Origin: Bacillota bacterium
GTDB taxonomy: Bacteria; Bacillota_G; Limnochordia; DTU010
Length of the DNA: 28,497 nucleotides
Assembly: GCA_012799255.1 (NCBI GenBank)
Contig: JAAZLQ010000056.1
Location: forward strand, 1 to 28,497
Reading direction: 5' to 3'
Numbering within the stretch: position 1 is the stretch's first letter; every line of letters starts with the position of its first letter. The notes under the pieces are model-generated. The model was not told the origin of the DNA. It was given only the letters and a program-made list of their open reading frames with translations, and searched no databases. Below are positions 1 to 7,357 of the stretch, piece after piece. The position numbers were made by a program, and so were the translations under genes.

Positions 1-1
1 A

Positions 2-616
2 TCGCTGGCCCTGTTAGGGTTAGTTAGCTCTTTCACTCTAAGGAATGTTCCCGCAGATTTGGCCACCTATTTTAATGTGATTAAGGTTGGTGCCTCAGTT
101 TATTTAGTTGCTTTACTCACCTTGCTTGTGGGAATAGTGAAGAGCGAGCGTTTTTTCCATTGGTTGTTCCGCAAACTAAAGTTGGGATCCCGATCTACTG
201 ATTGGGTTGCGGAGTTTCGTTCAACTGTGGAGCTAATCTTGGTGGAACGCAGAGGTTACTATTTTGCCTGTGTAGCCATTGCTTTCTGCTACTATCTTGT
301 GTACTACACAGGGACGTTTGTCTTGCTTAGTGGATTTGGTGTTTTTACTCCTGCGGTACGTTATGCCGTATCTGTCCTCTTTGGTGTAGCTCCCGTCATA
401 TCGCCCATTCCCGGCGGCGCGGGAGTATCGGAAGGGATTTCCTGGATTGTGCTTGATGGTGTATTAGAACCCGATGCACTAGGCACTTTCATAGTGTTGT
501 GGAGAACTGTAGTTTTTTATATCCCCATCTTATTAGGCTCTGCTATCTTCATCTTTTTGGTAATGAAATGGGCCTCAAAAGTAATATTACCTGAGGAACG
601 TGACCATACTAGGTAA
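2..616 (+). CDS. UPF0104 / lysylphosphatidylglycerol synthase TM-region family membrane protein (3' part)
   Basis: This is the C-terminal part of an integral membrane protein whose start lies before the window; the frame is open from base 2 to the TAA at 614-616. A TTG at base 59 would be the first in-window start, but hydrophobic sequence continues upstream of it, so I treat the gene as 5'-truncated. Several membrane helices are visible, and the signature PIPGGAGVSEG near bases 410-440 matches the P-x-P-G-G-x-G-x-x-E motif of PF03706 (UPF0104; flippase region of MprF, YbhN, AglD). Members flip or transfer lipid-linked groups, but the substrate here is unknown. It is followed 26 bp later by a small gene on the same strand, so the two are probably cotranscribed. 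The family call is firm and the specific function is not. Confidence 0.8.
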   Translation, partial: SLALLGLVSSFTLRNVPADLATYFNVIKVGASVYLVALLTLLVGIVKSERFFHWLFRKLKLGSRSTDWVAEFRSTVELILVERRGYYFACVAIAFCYYLVYYTGTFVLLSGFGVFTPAVRYAVSVLFGVAPVISPIPGGAGVSEGISWIVLDGVLEPDALGTFIVLWRTVVFYIPILLGSAIFIFLVMKWASKVILPEERDHTR

Positions 617-642
617 TATGATGTCACAGAAGGGGGATCACT

Positions 643-1062
643 ATGAGTTATCGGGAGCAACTTCGACAGGCTCGCGAGATTCTGAACGAAGAGATTCAAG
701 CACTGCAAAGCAATCTAGCAGCAAAAGAGCAGGATCTGCGGAAACTTGATAGTCTGCTAAAGGAAACCGGAAGTTCAAGGGGAGCTGGTCCGTCTTTGAC
801 TAGTCAGATTGTGGAGGCGCTTTATGTATTAGCACAAGAAAGCCCTGAAGGGGTTCCAGCCAGGGCAGTTGTGCAAAAGTTTGGACGTGGGAGGGATGAT
901 GTGAACGAATCCACCATCCGTTCCACGTTGTATCAGGTGACGCGGAAGATGCGTCCAACAGAAATCATGGTGGGAGAAGAGATTGAGAAGGTCCGTGTCA
1001 TTAAAAAGGGACCTCTTTATGACGTGCAATTAGTGACCGAACAGAGTGCGGAGTTCGTCTAA
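643..1062 (+). CDS. Small coiled-coil plus winged-helix-like protein, function unknown
   Basis: I do not recognise this 139-residue protein as a named family. Residues 1-45 are charged and heptad-like (E, Q, L, K rich), suggesting a coiled coil for dimerisation. Residues about 50-125 look like a winged-helix fold: a helix (LTSQIVEALYVLAQ), a loop, then a helix containing NESTIRSTLYQVTRKM and a basic beta wing. It could bind DNA or be a protein-interaction module. The start is supported by AGAAGGGGGATC a few bases upstream of ATG 643. The last 33 bp overlap the 3' end of the dinG-like gene on the other strand. There is no catalytic motif and no membrane segment. Confidence 0.6.
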   Translation: MSYREQLRQAREILNEEIQALQSNLAAKEQDLRKLDSLLKETGSSRGAGPSLTSQIVEALYVLAQESPEGVPARAVVQKFGRGRDDVNESTIRSTLYQVTRKMRPTEIMVGEEIEKVRVIKKGPLYDVQLVTEQSAEFV

Positions 1063-2982
1063 ATCGCGAGTGAATCGAGCGGGAGGTAAAGAAGCCAGAA
1101 AAGCGGCACCATAATTGCTGGTCAGAATGCGCTCATCTAAAATGACCACTCCGCCCTGATCCTGCTTGCTACGAATGAGACGTCCGAAACCTTGTTTCAA
1201 GCGGAGAATAGCTTGCGGCACACTATACTCGAAAAAAGGATTACCTCCAGTTGCTTCAATGGCTCGGAGGCGGGCAGCCGTAACAGGGCGATCTGGAACG
1301 GTAAAGGGGAGCCTGGTGATAACTACCGCTTTTAGGGCGTCGCCAGGCAGGTCGATACCTTCCCAAAAGCTATTAGTACCAAAGAGCAGGGAGCGGGGGT
1401 GGGCTTGGAAATCCTGGATCAAGCCAAGGCGGGGACCATCACCCTGCTTAAAGAGGTGATAGCCCACCTCGTCCAGTTTAGGATAAATGGCATCAGCCAC
1501 TTCATCCATGAGACTATAACTGGTAAACAGCGCCATAACACCACCGCGGGTTGCAGCTAATGTGCGTAGAATCAAGTAAGCCACGTAATGGGCATAACGA
1601 GGGTGGTTGGGGTGTTTAGCTTCAGTCGGCACGCACAGAATAGCTTGCTTCTCGTACGCGAAGGGTGAGCCTAAGATTAATTCCTCTGCCCGATCTAAAC
1701 CTAACTGGTTTTGAACATAATCGAACGATTGGTTAGTGCTCAATGTGGCGGAAGTGAGAATGACTGACGCCGTTTTTTGAAAAAGAGTCTCTTGCAGCAG
1801 ATCGCCAATCTCAATGGGGGCAGCCGTTAAGCATGGCTCCCCATTTTGCATTTCTGCCCAATAGGCATAGGTGTCATCCTGCCCTCGTAAGATTAAATCA
1901 AGGGTTGCGATCATTCTCTCGGTAAAGGCAGAAAACTGCTCCACAAGTCCGAGCGTTTCACCATCTTCGCTTAGATTACACTCTTTAAGTACATCCTGAA
2001 CATCCTTAAGGTGTTTCGGCAGGCTGGTTTGGGCGAACAGGGGTCGGTTTTCATCAGTTAAGGGCACCGTATAGCTAGTAATTAAACCTGCAATTTGGGT
2101 AAAATATTGGCCAGCTTCTCTGATAAGTTCATCAAGGACTAGATTAAGATCTTGAATAACGTATTCAGGTACCACATCCCGTAGCACGCTCTCTAATTGA
2201 ACTCCAGTCCGATAATAGGCCAAAAATCCCTCTCTAGTTAACTCGTGACTGTAGGCATTGGTCGCCACATCTTCTAAGTTGTGGGCTTCATCAATTACAA
2301 CCCCATCATAGCCTGGCAAGACATGACCTTCGCTCCGGGCATCAGCCAAGAGCATAGCTTGATTAGTGATGATTAGGTGGGCCTTCGCTAGTCGATGACG
2401 TAAGCTCCAATAAAAGCAATTTGAAAAGTGGGAACAGAGTTCTTCGGGACAGCTTTCCTTTTCGCAACGGATTTCCGCCCACAATTCCCAGGGAATACTT
2501 ACTGGAGCCTCATTGTAGTCACCAGATTCGGTCTCCTCAACCCAGCGTCGCAAAAGTTCCAAGTTATCCAGGAGACCTAGTTGATTACCTCGGCCCTGGA
2601 GCAACTCTTGCCAGCGTCTGCGACACAAATAATTGCCTCGCCCCTTGAACACTTCCACTTGGAACTCGAAAGGCAACACTTCTTTTAACAGAGGAATATC
2701 CTTCTGAAAGAGTTGTTCTTGAAGGGTGAGCGTATGGGTGGCTACAATGGCCAGTTTATTCTCTTCTACAGTATAGTAAATTAAGGGCAAAAGATATGCC
2801 AAGCTCTTGCCAACGCCAGTTCCCGCTTCAATGAGGGCATGGTGTTCCTGTTGGAGAGCGTTATAGATATGGTTGGACATTTGGATTTGCTCAGGCCGAT
2901 ACTCGTAATTAGCCAGCCCCTTGGCGAGCAACCCCTCTTTTCCTAGAATGGCGTCTGCTTCATAACTCACATTGGTCACCAC
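1030..2982 (-). CDS. dinG: DinG/XPD-family ATP-dependent DNA helicase (Fe-S)
   Basis: A 650-residue superfamily 2 helicase of the DinG/YoaA/XPD group, expected to unwind DNA 5' to 3' in repair or R-loop/G4 processing. Visible motifs in order are Walker A EAGTGVGKS (residues 52-60), an Fe-S cysteine set (C120, C173, C178, C183 and C189, of which four would ligate the cluster), DEAH box IDEAHN (230-235), motif III-like LTSATL, motif V GTNSFWEGIDLPG and motif VI QGFGRLIRSK near the C terminus. The N-terminal DnaQ-like exonuclease domain found in Bacillus subtilis DinG is absent, so this is the short form. Translation starts at tandem GTG GTG codons with AGGA just upstream. The gene converges on, and overlaps, the small plus-strand gene at 643-1062. 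Confidence 0.9.
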   Translation of the reverse strand: MVTNVSYEADAILGKEGLLAKGLANYEYRPEQIQMSNHIYNALQQEHHALIEAGTGVGKSLAYLLPLIYYTVEENKLAIVATHTLTLQEQLFQKDIPLLKEVLPFEFQVEVFKGRGNYLCRRRWQELLQGRGNQLGLLDNLELLRRWVEETESGDYNEAPVSIPWELWAEIRCEKESCPEELCSHFSNCFYWSLRHRLAKAHLIITNQAMLLADARSEGHVLPGYDGVVIDEAHNLEDVATNAYSHELTREGFLAYYRTGVQLESVLRDVVPEYVIQDLNLVLDELIREAGQYFTQIAGLITSYTVPLTDENRPLFAQTSLPKHLKDVQDVLKECNLSEDGETLGLVEQFSAFTERMIATLDLILRGQDDTYAYWAEMQNGEPCLTAAPIEIGDLLQETLFQKTASVILTSATLSTNQSFDYVQNQLGLDRAEELILGSPFAYEKQAILCVPTEAKHPNHPRYAHYVAYLILRTLAATRGGVMALFTSYSLMDEVADAIYPKLDEVGYHLFKQGDGPRLGLIQDFQAHPRSLLFGTNSFWEGIDLPGDALKAVVITRLPFTVPDRPVTAARLRAIEATGGNPFFEYSVPQAILRLKQGFGRLIRSKQDQGGVVILDERILTSNYGAAFLASLPPARFTRDLDELRTLFGH

Positions 2983-3079
2983 CTTGTCCTAATTATACCA
3001 TGATAGCAAGGAGAAAGCCTAAGGTTGGTGAATAAACATTAAAAACGGAATAGAGACCCAAAAGAAGGGACTGAGCGCT

Positions 3080-3919
3080 GTGAAGGTAGCCATCAGTATG
3101 CATAGTCTGCATAGGCAGTTCATGCAAGGAGAAATGTGTAGCATTGATTTCCTGAAGCATGCATCAAGATTGTGCGTGAAGGGCGTTGAAGTGGCCGATC
3201 TTTATCTTCCTACGGATGACGAGGATTTGGCGGCGATTCAGAGCAAGCTTCAAGAAACAGGGCTGGCGGTAGCCTGTTATGGAATTGAGTGGGTTCCTAA
3301 TGGGAAGAACGAACGGATGAGGTCAGGGCTAAAACTAGCCCAACAGTTGGGGGCTGGTTGCATAAGGATCCTAGGGAATACTTCCAAACACAACCTGACT
3401 GGCACGGAGATGGAAAACATGGTGCTTCGACTTTTGGATTCACTTCTGCCTGAAATTGAAGGTAAGGATTTAGTTCTCTGTTTCGAAAACCAAAGTAACC
3501 CGGATTTTCCCAGTGAGAGGTTAACTCGGTTGTTGGATAAAATCAAGAGTCCTCAAGTAAAAGTCTGCCTAAACTTGGCCAACTCTGTCTTGGCAGGCGA
3601 GGATCCCCAGGTGGCACTTGATCTTCTCCAACCGCATATTGGCTATGTACTGGCAAGTGATGTGCGAGTTGATGAGCGAGCAGAAAAGAAAAACAGCCCC
3701 TTGGTGGGGGCCGTTTTCGGTTTAGGTTTAGTCCCAGTAGATATTTTACTTGAAAGGTTGAATGCACAAGACTACCAAGGGTGGCTCACTTTAGAGTTTA
3801 CAGGTCTAGAGGAAGCTTTTTTTGGTATTGAGGCCAGTCTCAAAAATGTGCATCAACTGCTGTATGAGTTCGCCAACAAAGGGGTTTCCGCCTCTGGAGA
3901 GGCATGGCCTACCGTTTAA
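3080..3919 (+). CDS. Sugar phosphate isomerase/epimerase-like TIM-barrel protein
   Basis: A 279-residue soluble protein of the xylose-isomerase-like TIM barrel family (PF01261), whose members are metal-dependent isomerases, epimerases or endonuclease IV relatives. Family hallmarks are the start KVAISMHSLHRQF, the strand VACYGIEW, the strand end LCFENQ carrying the expected metal-binding Glu, the GEDP loop after the fifth strand, and LTLEFTG near the C terminus carrying the last Glu. The segment usually written D-x-x-N before GEDP reads CLNLANS here, so the usual Asp appears to be Asn, which may affect metal binding. It starts with GTG preceded by GAAGGG. It is divergent from dinG, and its stop codon directly abuts the stop of the minus-strand HAD gene. 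Substrate cannot be told from sequence. Confidence 0.75.
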   Translation: MKVAISMHSLHRQFMQGEMCSIDFLKHASRLCVKGVEVADLYLPTDDEDLAAIQSKLQETGLAVACYGIEWVPNGKNERMRSGLKLAQQLGAGCIRILGNTSKHNLTGTEMENMVLRLLDSLLPEIEGKDLVLCFENQSNPDFPSERLTRLLDKIKSPQVKVCLNLANSVLAGEDPQVALDLLQPHIGYVLASDVRVDERAEKKNSPLVGAVFGLGLVPVDILLERLNAQDYQGWLTLEFTGLEEAFFGIEASLKNVHQLLYEFANKGVSASGEAWPTV

Positions 3920-4711
3920 TTAACGTTCCAGTATGGTATCGGCTATTTCCCCGATATCTTTTACGATAAAGTCAGGTTTTACGTCTGACGCTTCCACATC
4001 TTCAAGCGTCGCCTCACCACTTAATACTAAGATGCTATTGATGCCCGCTGCATTGCCCATGGCTATATCGGTATACAGACGGTCACCTACCATGGCTACC
4101 TTAGCGGGGTCTTCTAAACCGTACTTTGCACGCAGAGCTTCGATCATTTCTGGGTAGGGTTTACCGATGATCTTGGGTTTCACGCCAGTTGAGGCAGTGA
4201 TTAACGCAATCATGGCACCACAATCGGGAATAGGCCCTTCTGGTGTAGGACAATTGAAGTCAGGGTGAGTTGCGATAAAAGGTACGCCTTTCCGAATTAA
4301 CGAGCAGGCAATTTGCAGCTTCTCATACGTAAGCGTCATATCAAAGCCCAGAACTACTGTTTCTGGGTCCTTTTCTGTGAGGATAAAGCCTGCTTCTTGA
4401 AACTCCCGCTCCAGTGCTGGAGTTCCCACGAGATAGATCTTTCGGGGATAGTTGTACTTTTTAAGATAGAAGATTGTGGCCTGGCCCGAGGTAAAGACTT
4501 GGTCTTCAGTAATGGTCACGCCCATGCTGCGGATCTTCTGTACATAGTAATCTGCGCTTTGAGAAGAGTTGTTGGTTACGAAAACAAAGCGTTTTCCTAA
4601 CTTTTCCATGGTTTCCACAAAGTAGGGAGACCAGGGGAAAAGCTGATCGCCTAAATAGAAAGTTCCATCCAGGTCCAAGAGATAAGTATCGATTGTTTGC
4701 AACGTTTTCAT
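3920..4711 (-). CDS. NagD/AraL-type HAD-IIA family sugar phosphatase
   Basis: A 263-residue haloacid dehalogenase-like hydrolase of the HAD-IIA (NagD, AraL, PGP/PNPase) class, expected to hydrolyse small phosphorylated metabolites with Mg2+. Motif I is LLDLDGTFYLG (residues about 11-21, with nucleophile Asp and acid Asp), motif II is FVTNNSS (about 44-50), motif III is the Lys of GKPYPEM, and motif IV is MVGDRLYTDI in the C-terminal third. The family's C2 cap lies between motifs II and III. The ATG start has GGAGGGA upstream. It ends one base after the isomerase-like gene, with convergent stops sharing TTAATTAA. A metabolite-repair or sugar-phosphate role is an inference. Confidence 0.88.
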   Translation of the reverse strand: MKTLQTIDTYLLDLDGTFYLGDQLFPWSPYFVETMEKLGKRFVFVTNNSSQSADYYVQKIRSMGVTITEDQVFTSGQATIFYLKKYNYPRKIYLVGTPALEREFQEAGFILTEKDPETVVLGFDMTLTYEKLQIACSLIRKGVPFIATHPDFNCPTPEGPIPDCGAMIALITASTGVKPKIIGKPYPEMIEALRAKYGLEDPAKVAMVGDRLYTDIAMGNAAGINSILVLSGEATLEDVEASDVKPDFIVKDIGEIADTILER

Positions 4712-4799
4712 GCTGTCCCTCCAATTAGTACTAACCGAATGTTCGCCAACAACAACAAATTCCCTTTAAGATCTTCATGCTATTTGTAGAAAAGACATG

Positions 4800-4866
4800 A
4801 AAGAGCCAAAGACCCGCAACGCTCGGGAGGCCAAGATGGCTAAAATCTCTTCTGAGAAGGCTTTTT
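4800..4866 (+). ncRNA. Possible structured RNA / riboswitch-like leader element
   Basis: The strip between the divergent HAD and antiporter genes can fold compactly. AAAGAGCC (4800-4807) can pair with GGCTTTTT (4859-4866, one G-U). Inside lie CCCG (4813-4816) with CGGG (4824-4827), a GGCC/GGCT hairpin (4829-4832 with 4838-4841), and CTTC-TGA-GAAG (4849-4859) just before a T5 run. AAGAG (4801-4805) can instead pair with CTCTT (4847-4851), which would exclude the last hairpin, a switch-like arrangement. No family was recognised with certainty. A Na+-responsive riboswitch would suit the downstream antiporter, but that is only context. The best promoter in the region lies downstream of this element, which argues against a leader role unless a second promoter lies upstream. 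Confidence 0.28.
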
Positions 4867-4893
4867 GTGCCACTTTGGGACTGGGGTTACTTT

Positions 4894-4922
4894 TTGACAG
4901 GGTAGTGTAAATATGCTATATT
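4894..4922 (+). promoter_or_regulatory. Sigma-A type promoter for the antiporter/PII-like pair
   Basis: A perfect -35 TTGACA (4894-4899), a 17-base spacer and a -10 TATATT (4917-4922) match the housekeeping consensus closely. The predicted start near 4929 leaves a leader of about 30 bases before ATG 4961. Confidence 0.75.
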
Positions 4923-4960
4923 TGGTTTGGAACTGAGACGACTGGGTGATTGAAGGGGGG

Positions 4961-6163
4961 ATGGGCTTGGACTTATTATTTAAACTTGCACTTGTTATTT
5001 TGATTGGGTGCCTTGCGGGAAAACTGGCCAAGATTTTTAGGTTGTCCAACATTTTTGGTTATTTACTCGCTGGATTTCTAATGGGTCCGTCTCTGTTACA
5101 ACTCATTTCACCTCATGATATTACTTCCTTCGCCATTGTGGGTGAAATTGCCTTAGCCATCGTTGCCTTTAAGATAGGCAGCGAGTTTGTACTGAAAGAC
5201 ATGAGAAAACTCGGTAAATCCTTCCTAATTATCACGTTTGCTGAGGTGGCAGGGGCCGTTTTGGTGGTCTTTTCTGTTCTTTACTTCTTACTACAAGAAG
5301 ACTTTGTCTTTAGTCTGCTTATGGCGGCCATATCCGGTGCCACAGCTCCTGCAGCTAGTTTTATGGTGATGCGTCAATATCGCTCTGACGGTCCTGTCAC
5401 CCGGACACTTTTGCCTGTTGCGGCCTTCGACGGAGTTTTGGGAGTTGTACTCTTTGGAGTAGCCTTGTCTATATCCCGAGTGTACGTCTTGGTAGGTTCA
5501 AATGGTTATACATATTGGCAATTGGTGGGTCAATCTCTTGTGGAGATCATTGGGAGCATTGCTCTAGGTACTGCGCTGGGGCTGCTCTTAACCTTCCTCG
5601 GTAAAAAAGCCGGTGATACTGATGAACTGTTGATTATTACTCTGGCTCTCATCTTTTTCTCCACGAGCCTCGCCAAACTGCTAGGCCTATCACCATTATT
5701 AACCAATATTATTTTGGGTTCAGTGTTAGTGAATCTAAATCAAAACTCGAATCGAGTTTTCTTTAGTCTGAACCACTTTACACCACCAGTCTTCTTGCTT
5801 TTCTTTACTCTCATTGGAGCAAGTCTAGATCTCAAAGTAGTTATGAACGTCTTAATAGTGGGCGTCTTTTATATTTTGGCCCGCTCATGTGGGAAGATTC
5901 TTGGTGCTTGGGCCGGATCTAAAGGCGTAAAAGCAGATCCTGCAGTTCAAAGGTATTTGGGTCTAGCATTACTGCCCCAGGGAGGAATATCAGTAACTTT
6001 AGCTATGCTTGTGCACCAGCACTTACCTGAATACGGCATGGCGGTCAGCACAATTCTTGTATTTAGTGTGTTATTTTTTGAAGTGATCGGTCCTATTTTT
6101 GCTAAGATGGCCATTGAAAAGGCTGGAGAAGTCGGTGGTATGGGTAGACAATTTGTAAATTAA
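4961..6163 (+). CDS. CPA2-family cation:proton antiporter (KefB-like membrane domain)
   Basis: An integral membrane antiporter of the Na+/H+ exchanger family (PF00999, CPA2 branch), exchanging K+ or Na+ for H+ across the cytoplasmic membrane. The polypeptide is hydrophobic throughout, with about 12 helices. Typical segments are LSNIFGYLLAGFLMGPSL near the N terminus, FKIGSEF, and SGATAPAASFMVMRQYRSDG in the core. There is no C-terminal RCK/TrkA domain such as KefB carries. The open frame extends to GTG 4946, but that codon has no ribosome binding site; ATG 4961 follows GAAGGGGGG and gives 400 residues, and TTG 4967 is also possible. The PII-like gene follows after 14 bp. Ion specificity is not readable from sequence. 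Confidence 0.88.
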   Translation: MGLDLLFKLALVILIGCLAGKLAKIFRLSNIFGYLLAGFLMGPSLLQLISPHDITSFAIVGEIALAIVAFKIGSEFVLKDMRKLGKSFLIITFAEVAGAVLVVFSVLYFLLQEDFVFSLLMAAISGATAPAASFMVMRQYRSDGPVTRTLLPVAAFDGVLGVVLFGVALSISRVYVLVGSNGYTYWQLVGQSLVEIIGSIALGTALGLLLTFLGKKAGDTDELLIITLALIFFSTSLAKLLGLSPLLTNIILGSVLVNLNQNSNRVFFSLNHFTPPVFLLFFTLIGASLDLKVVMNVLIVGVFYILARSCGKILGAWAGSKGVKADPAVQRYLGLALLPQGGISVTLAMLVHQHLPEYGMAVSTILVFSVLFFEVIGPIFAKMAIEKAGEVGGMGRQFVN

Positions 6164-6177
6164 AGGAGGGCTACGTA

Positions 6178-6522
6178 ATGTACGCCTTGTTTCTGGTAAT
6201 TAATGAGACGGATTATTTGGATGAGATTCTCGCTCGTTTTGTGGATGTGGGAGTTCAAGGGGCTACCATTGTGGATAGTCAAGGGATGGCCAGTGCCTTG
6301 GTAAGTAGCCGTGGCAGAGATTACCCCCTTTTTGGCTCGTTGAAAGCACTTTTAGAAGGAGCGCGCCCCTATAACAAAACGATTTTTACTGTACTGGATA
6401 GTGAGGAACTGGTGGAGCGAACCGTTGAAGCAGTGAAGGACGTTTTGGGCGATGTAGATCATCCTAGCGTGGGCTTTATGTTTTCAGTTCCTATTGGCAA
6501 GATTTATCAGCTAAATGATTAA
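6178..6522 (+). CDS. PII-like signalling protein, partner of the antiporter
   Basis: A 114-residue protein with the ferredoxin-like layout of PII (GlnB-related) proteins: strand MYALFLVI, helix with LDEILARFVDVGVQG followed by ATIVDSQG (as in the PII pattern GIQGMTV-x-E), a connecting stretch in place of the T-loop, strand IFTVLD, helix ELVERTVEAVKDVLG and a final FSVPIGKIYQL strand resembling the PII end. The usual T-loop Tyr/Arg signature is not evident, so nucleotidylylation is doubtful and a non-nitrogen PII-like role is more likely. An excellent AAAGGAGGG precedes the ATG, 14 bp after the antiporter stop. Tight linkage suggests it binds and gates the antiporter, possibly in response to a nucleotide; this is inference. 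Confidence 0.72.
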   Translation: MYALFLVINETDYLDEILARFVDVGVQGATIVDSQGMASALVSSRGRDYPLFGSLKALLEGARPYNKTIFTVLDSEELVERTVEAVKDVLGDVDHPSVGFMFSVPIGKIYQLND

Positions 6523-6530
6523 GTAGATTA

Positions 6531-6562
6531 CCCCACTGTAATTATTGCTCAGTGGGGATTCT
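6531..6562 (+). terminator. Hairpin terminator after the antiporter operon
   Basis: An 8-bp perfect stem CCCCACTG (6531-6538) / CAGTGGGG (6550-6557) with an 11-base loop lies 8 bases after the PII-like stop, followed by ATTCTT. The T tract is weak, so termination may be partial. Confidence 0.6.
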
Positions 6563-6667
6563 TGATCTATCTAGAGTTGAATAAACTAGCTATTACCAGA
6601 TGAGCAAAGTGCAGGAGTCTTACAAAATAGGGGGAATTTTATAATTACGGTGAGATGGGGTGAAGTT

Positions 6668-7357
6668 GTGAAGTGTTATTGTGAGCATAGTGAGAATGCG
6701 ACCTGTATTGACCTAGTTCCCATCTTTCACAACCTAACCACAGAAGAAAAATGGGAAGTGGCTCAGCTCACCAGACAGGTTACATTGGAGAAAGGTGAGC
6801 TTATTTACGCCATGGGTGATCAGGTTGACAGTCTCTTTGTCATCCATACCGGGCTGGTAAAGATTTATCGCTTAAGTGACACCGGAAAAGAGCAAGTGAT
6901 CCGTGTAGTTAAGGCCGGTGATTTTATCGGGGAGTTGTCGTTATTTAGCCACTCACCCATGGGAGATTATGCCGAGACCCTAGAGCCTTGTAGTATGTGT
7001 GTTATTGAAGCGGATAGCCTCCGAGAGTTGATGGTGAAGTATCCTAGTATTGCCTTTAAAGTGTTAGAAGAATTGAGTCAAAGGCTAGAAAAAACCGAAC
7101 AGCTCTTGGAAGATATAAGTCTACATTCGGTGGAGAGACGTTTAGCACAGACGTTATTGGATCTGAGTAATGGGAACACCGAAATCGAGTTGGAGATGAG
7201 CAAAAGAGATCTAGCTTCACAAATGGGTATGACTGGAGAAACCTTGAGTCGTAAACTATCATCTTTCCAATCTCAAGGACTTATTGAGCAAGTTGGGCAT
7301 AGGCGGATTCTGATTAAAGACCGGGCAGGTTTGGAGGGAATTCGGGAAAGTGGCTAG
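6668..7357 (+). CDS. Crp/Fnr-family regulator with FNR-like cysteine pattern
   Basis: A transcription factor with an N-terminal cyclic-nucleotide-binding-like beta barrel (residues about 18-115), a dimerisation helix and a C-terminal HTH. The recognition region GETLSRKLSSF keeps the E-x-x-S-R seen in E. coli FNR. Cysteines 3, 5 and 13 at the N terminus and 108/111 in the barrel lie close to the spacing of the FNR 4Fe-4S ligands (94 residues between C13 and C108; 92 between the corresponding FNR residues), suggesting an oxygen- or NO-sensing cluster. The frame opens at GTG 6650, but a TATAAT at 6640-6645 would start transcription near 6652, and GATGGGG is well placed for GTG 6668, which I prefer. 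Its end overlaps the DUF368 gene by 8 bp. Target genes are not known. Confidence 0.85.
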   Translation: MKCYCEHSENATCIDLVPIFHNLTTEEKWEVAQLTRQVTLEKGELIYAMGDQVDSLFVIHTGLVKIYRLSDTGKEQVIRVVKAGDFIGELSLFSHSPMGDYAETLEPCSMCVIEADSLRELMVKYPSIAFKVLEELSQRLEKTEQLLEDISLHSVERRLAQTLLDLSNGNTEIELEMSKRDLASQMGMTGETLSRKLSSFQSQGLIEQVGHRRILIKDRAGLEGIRESG

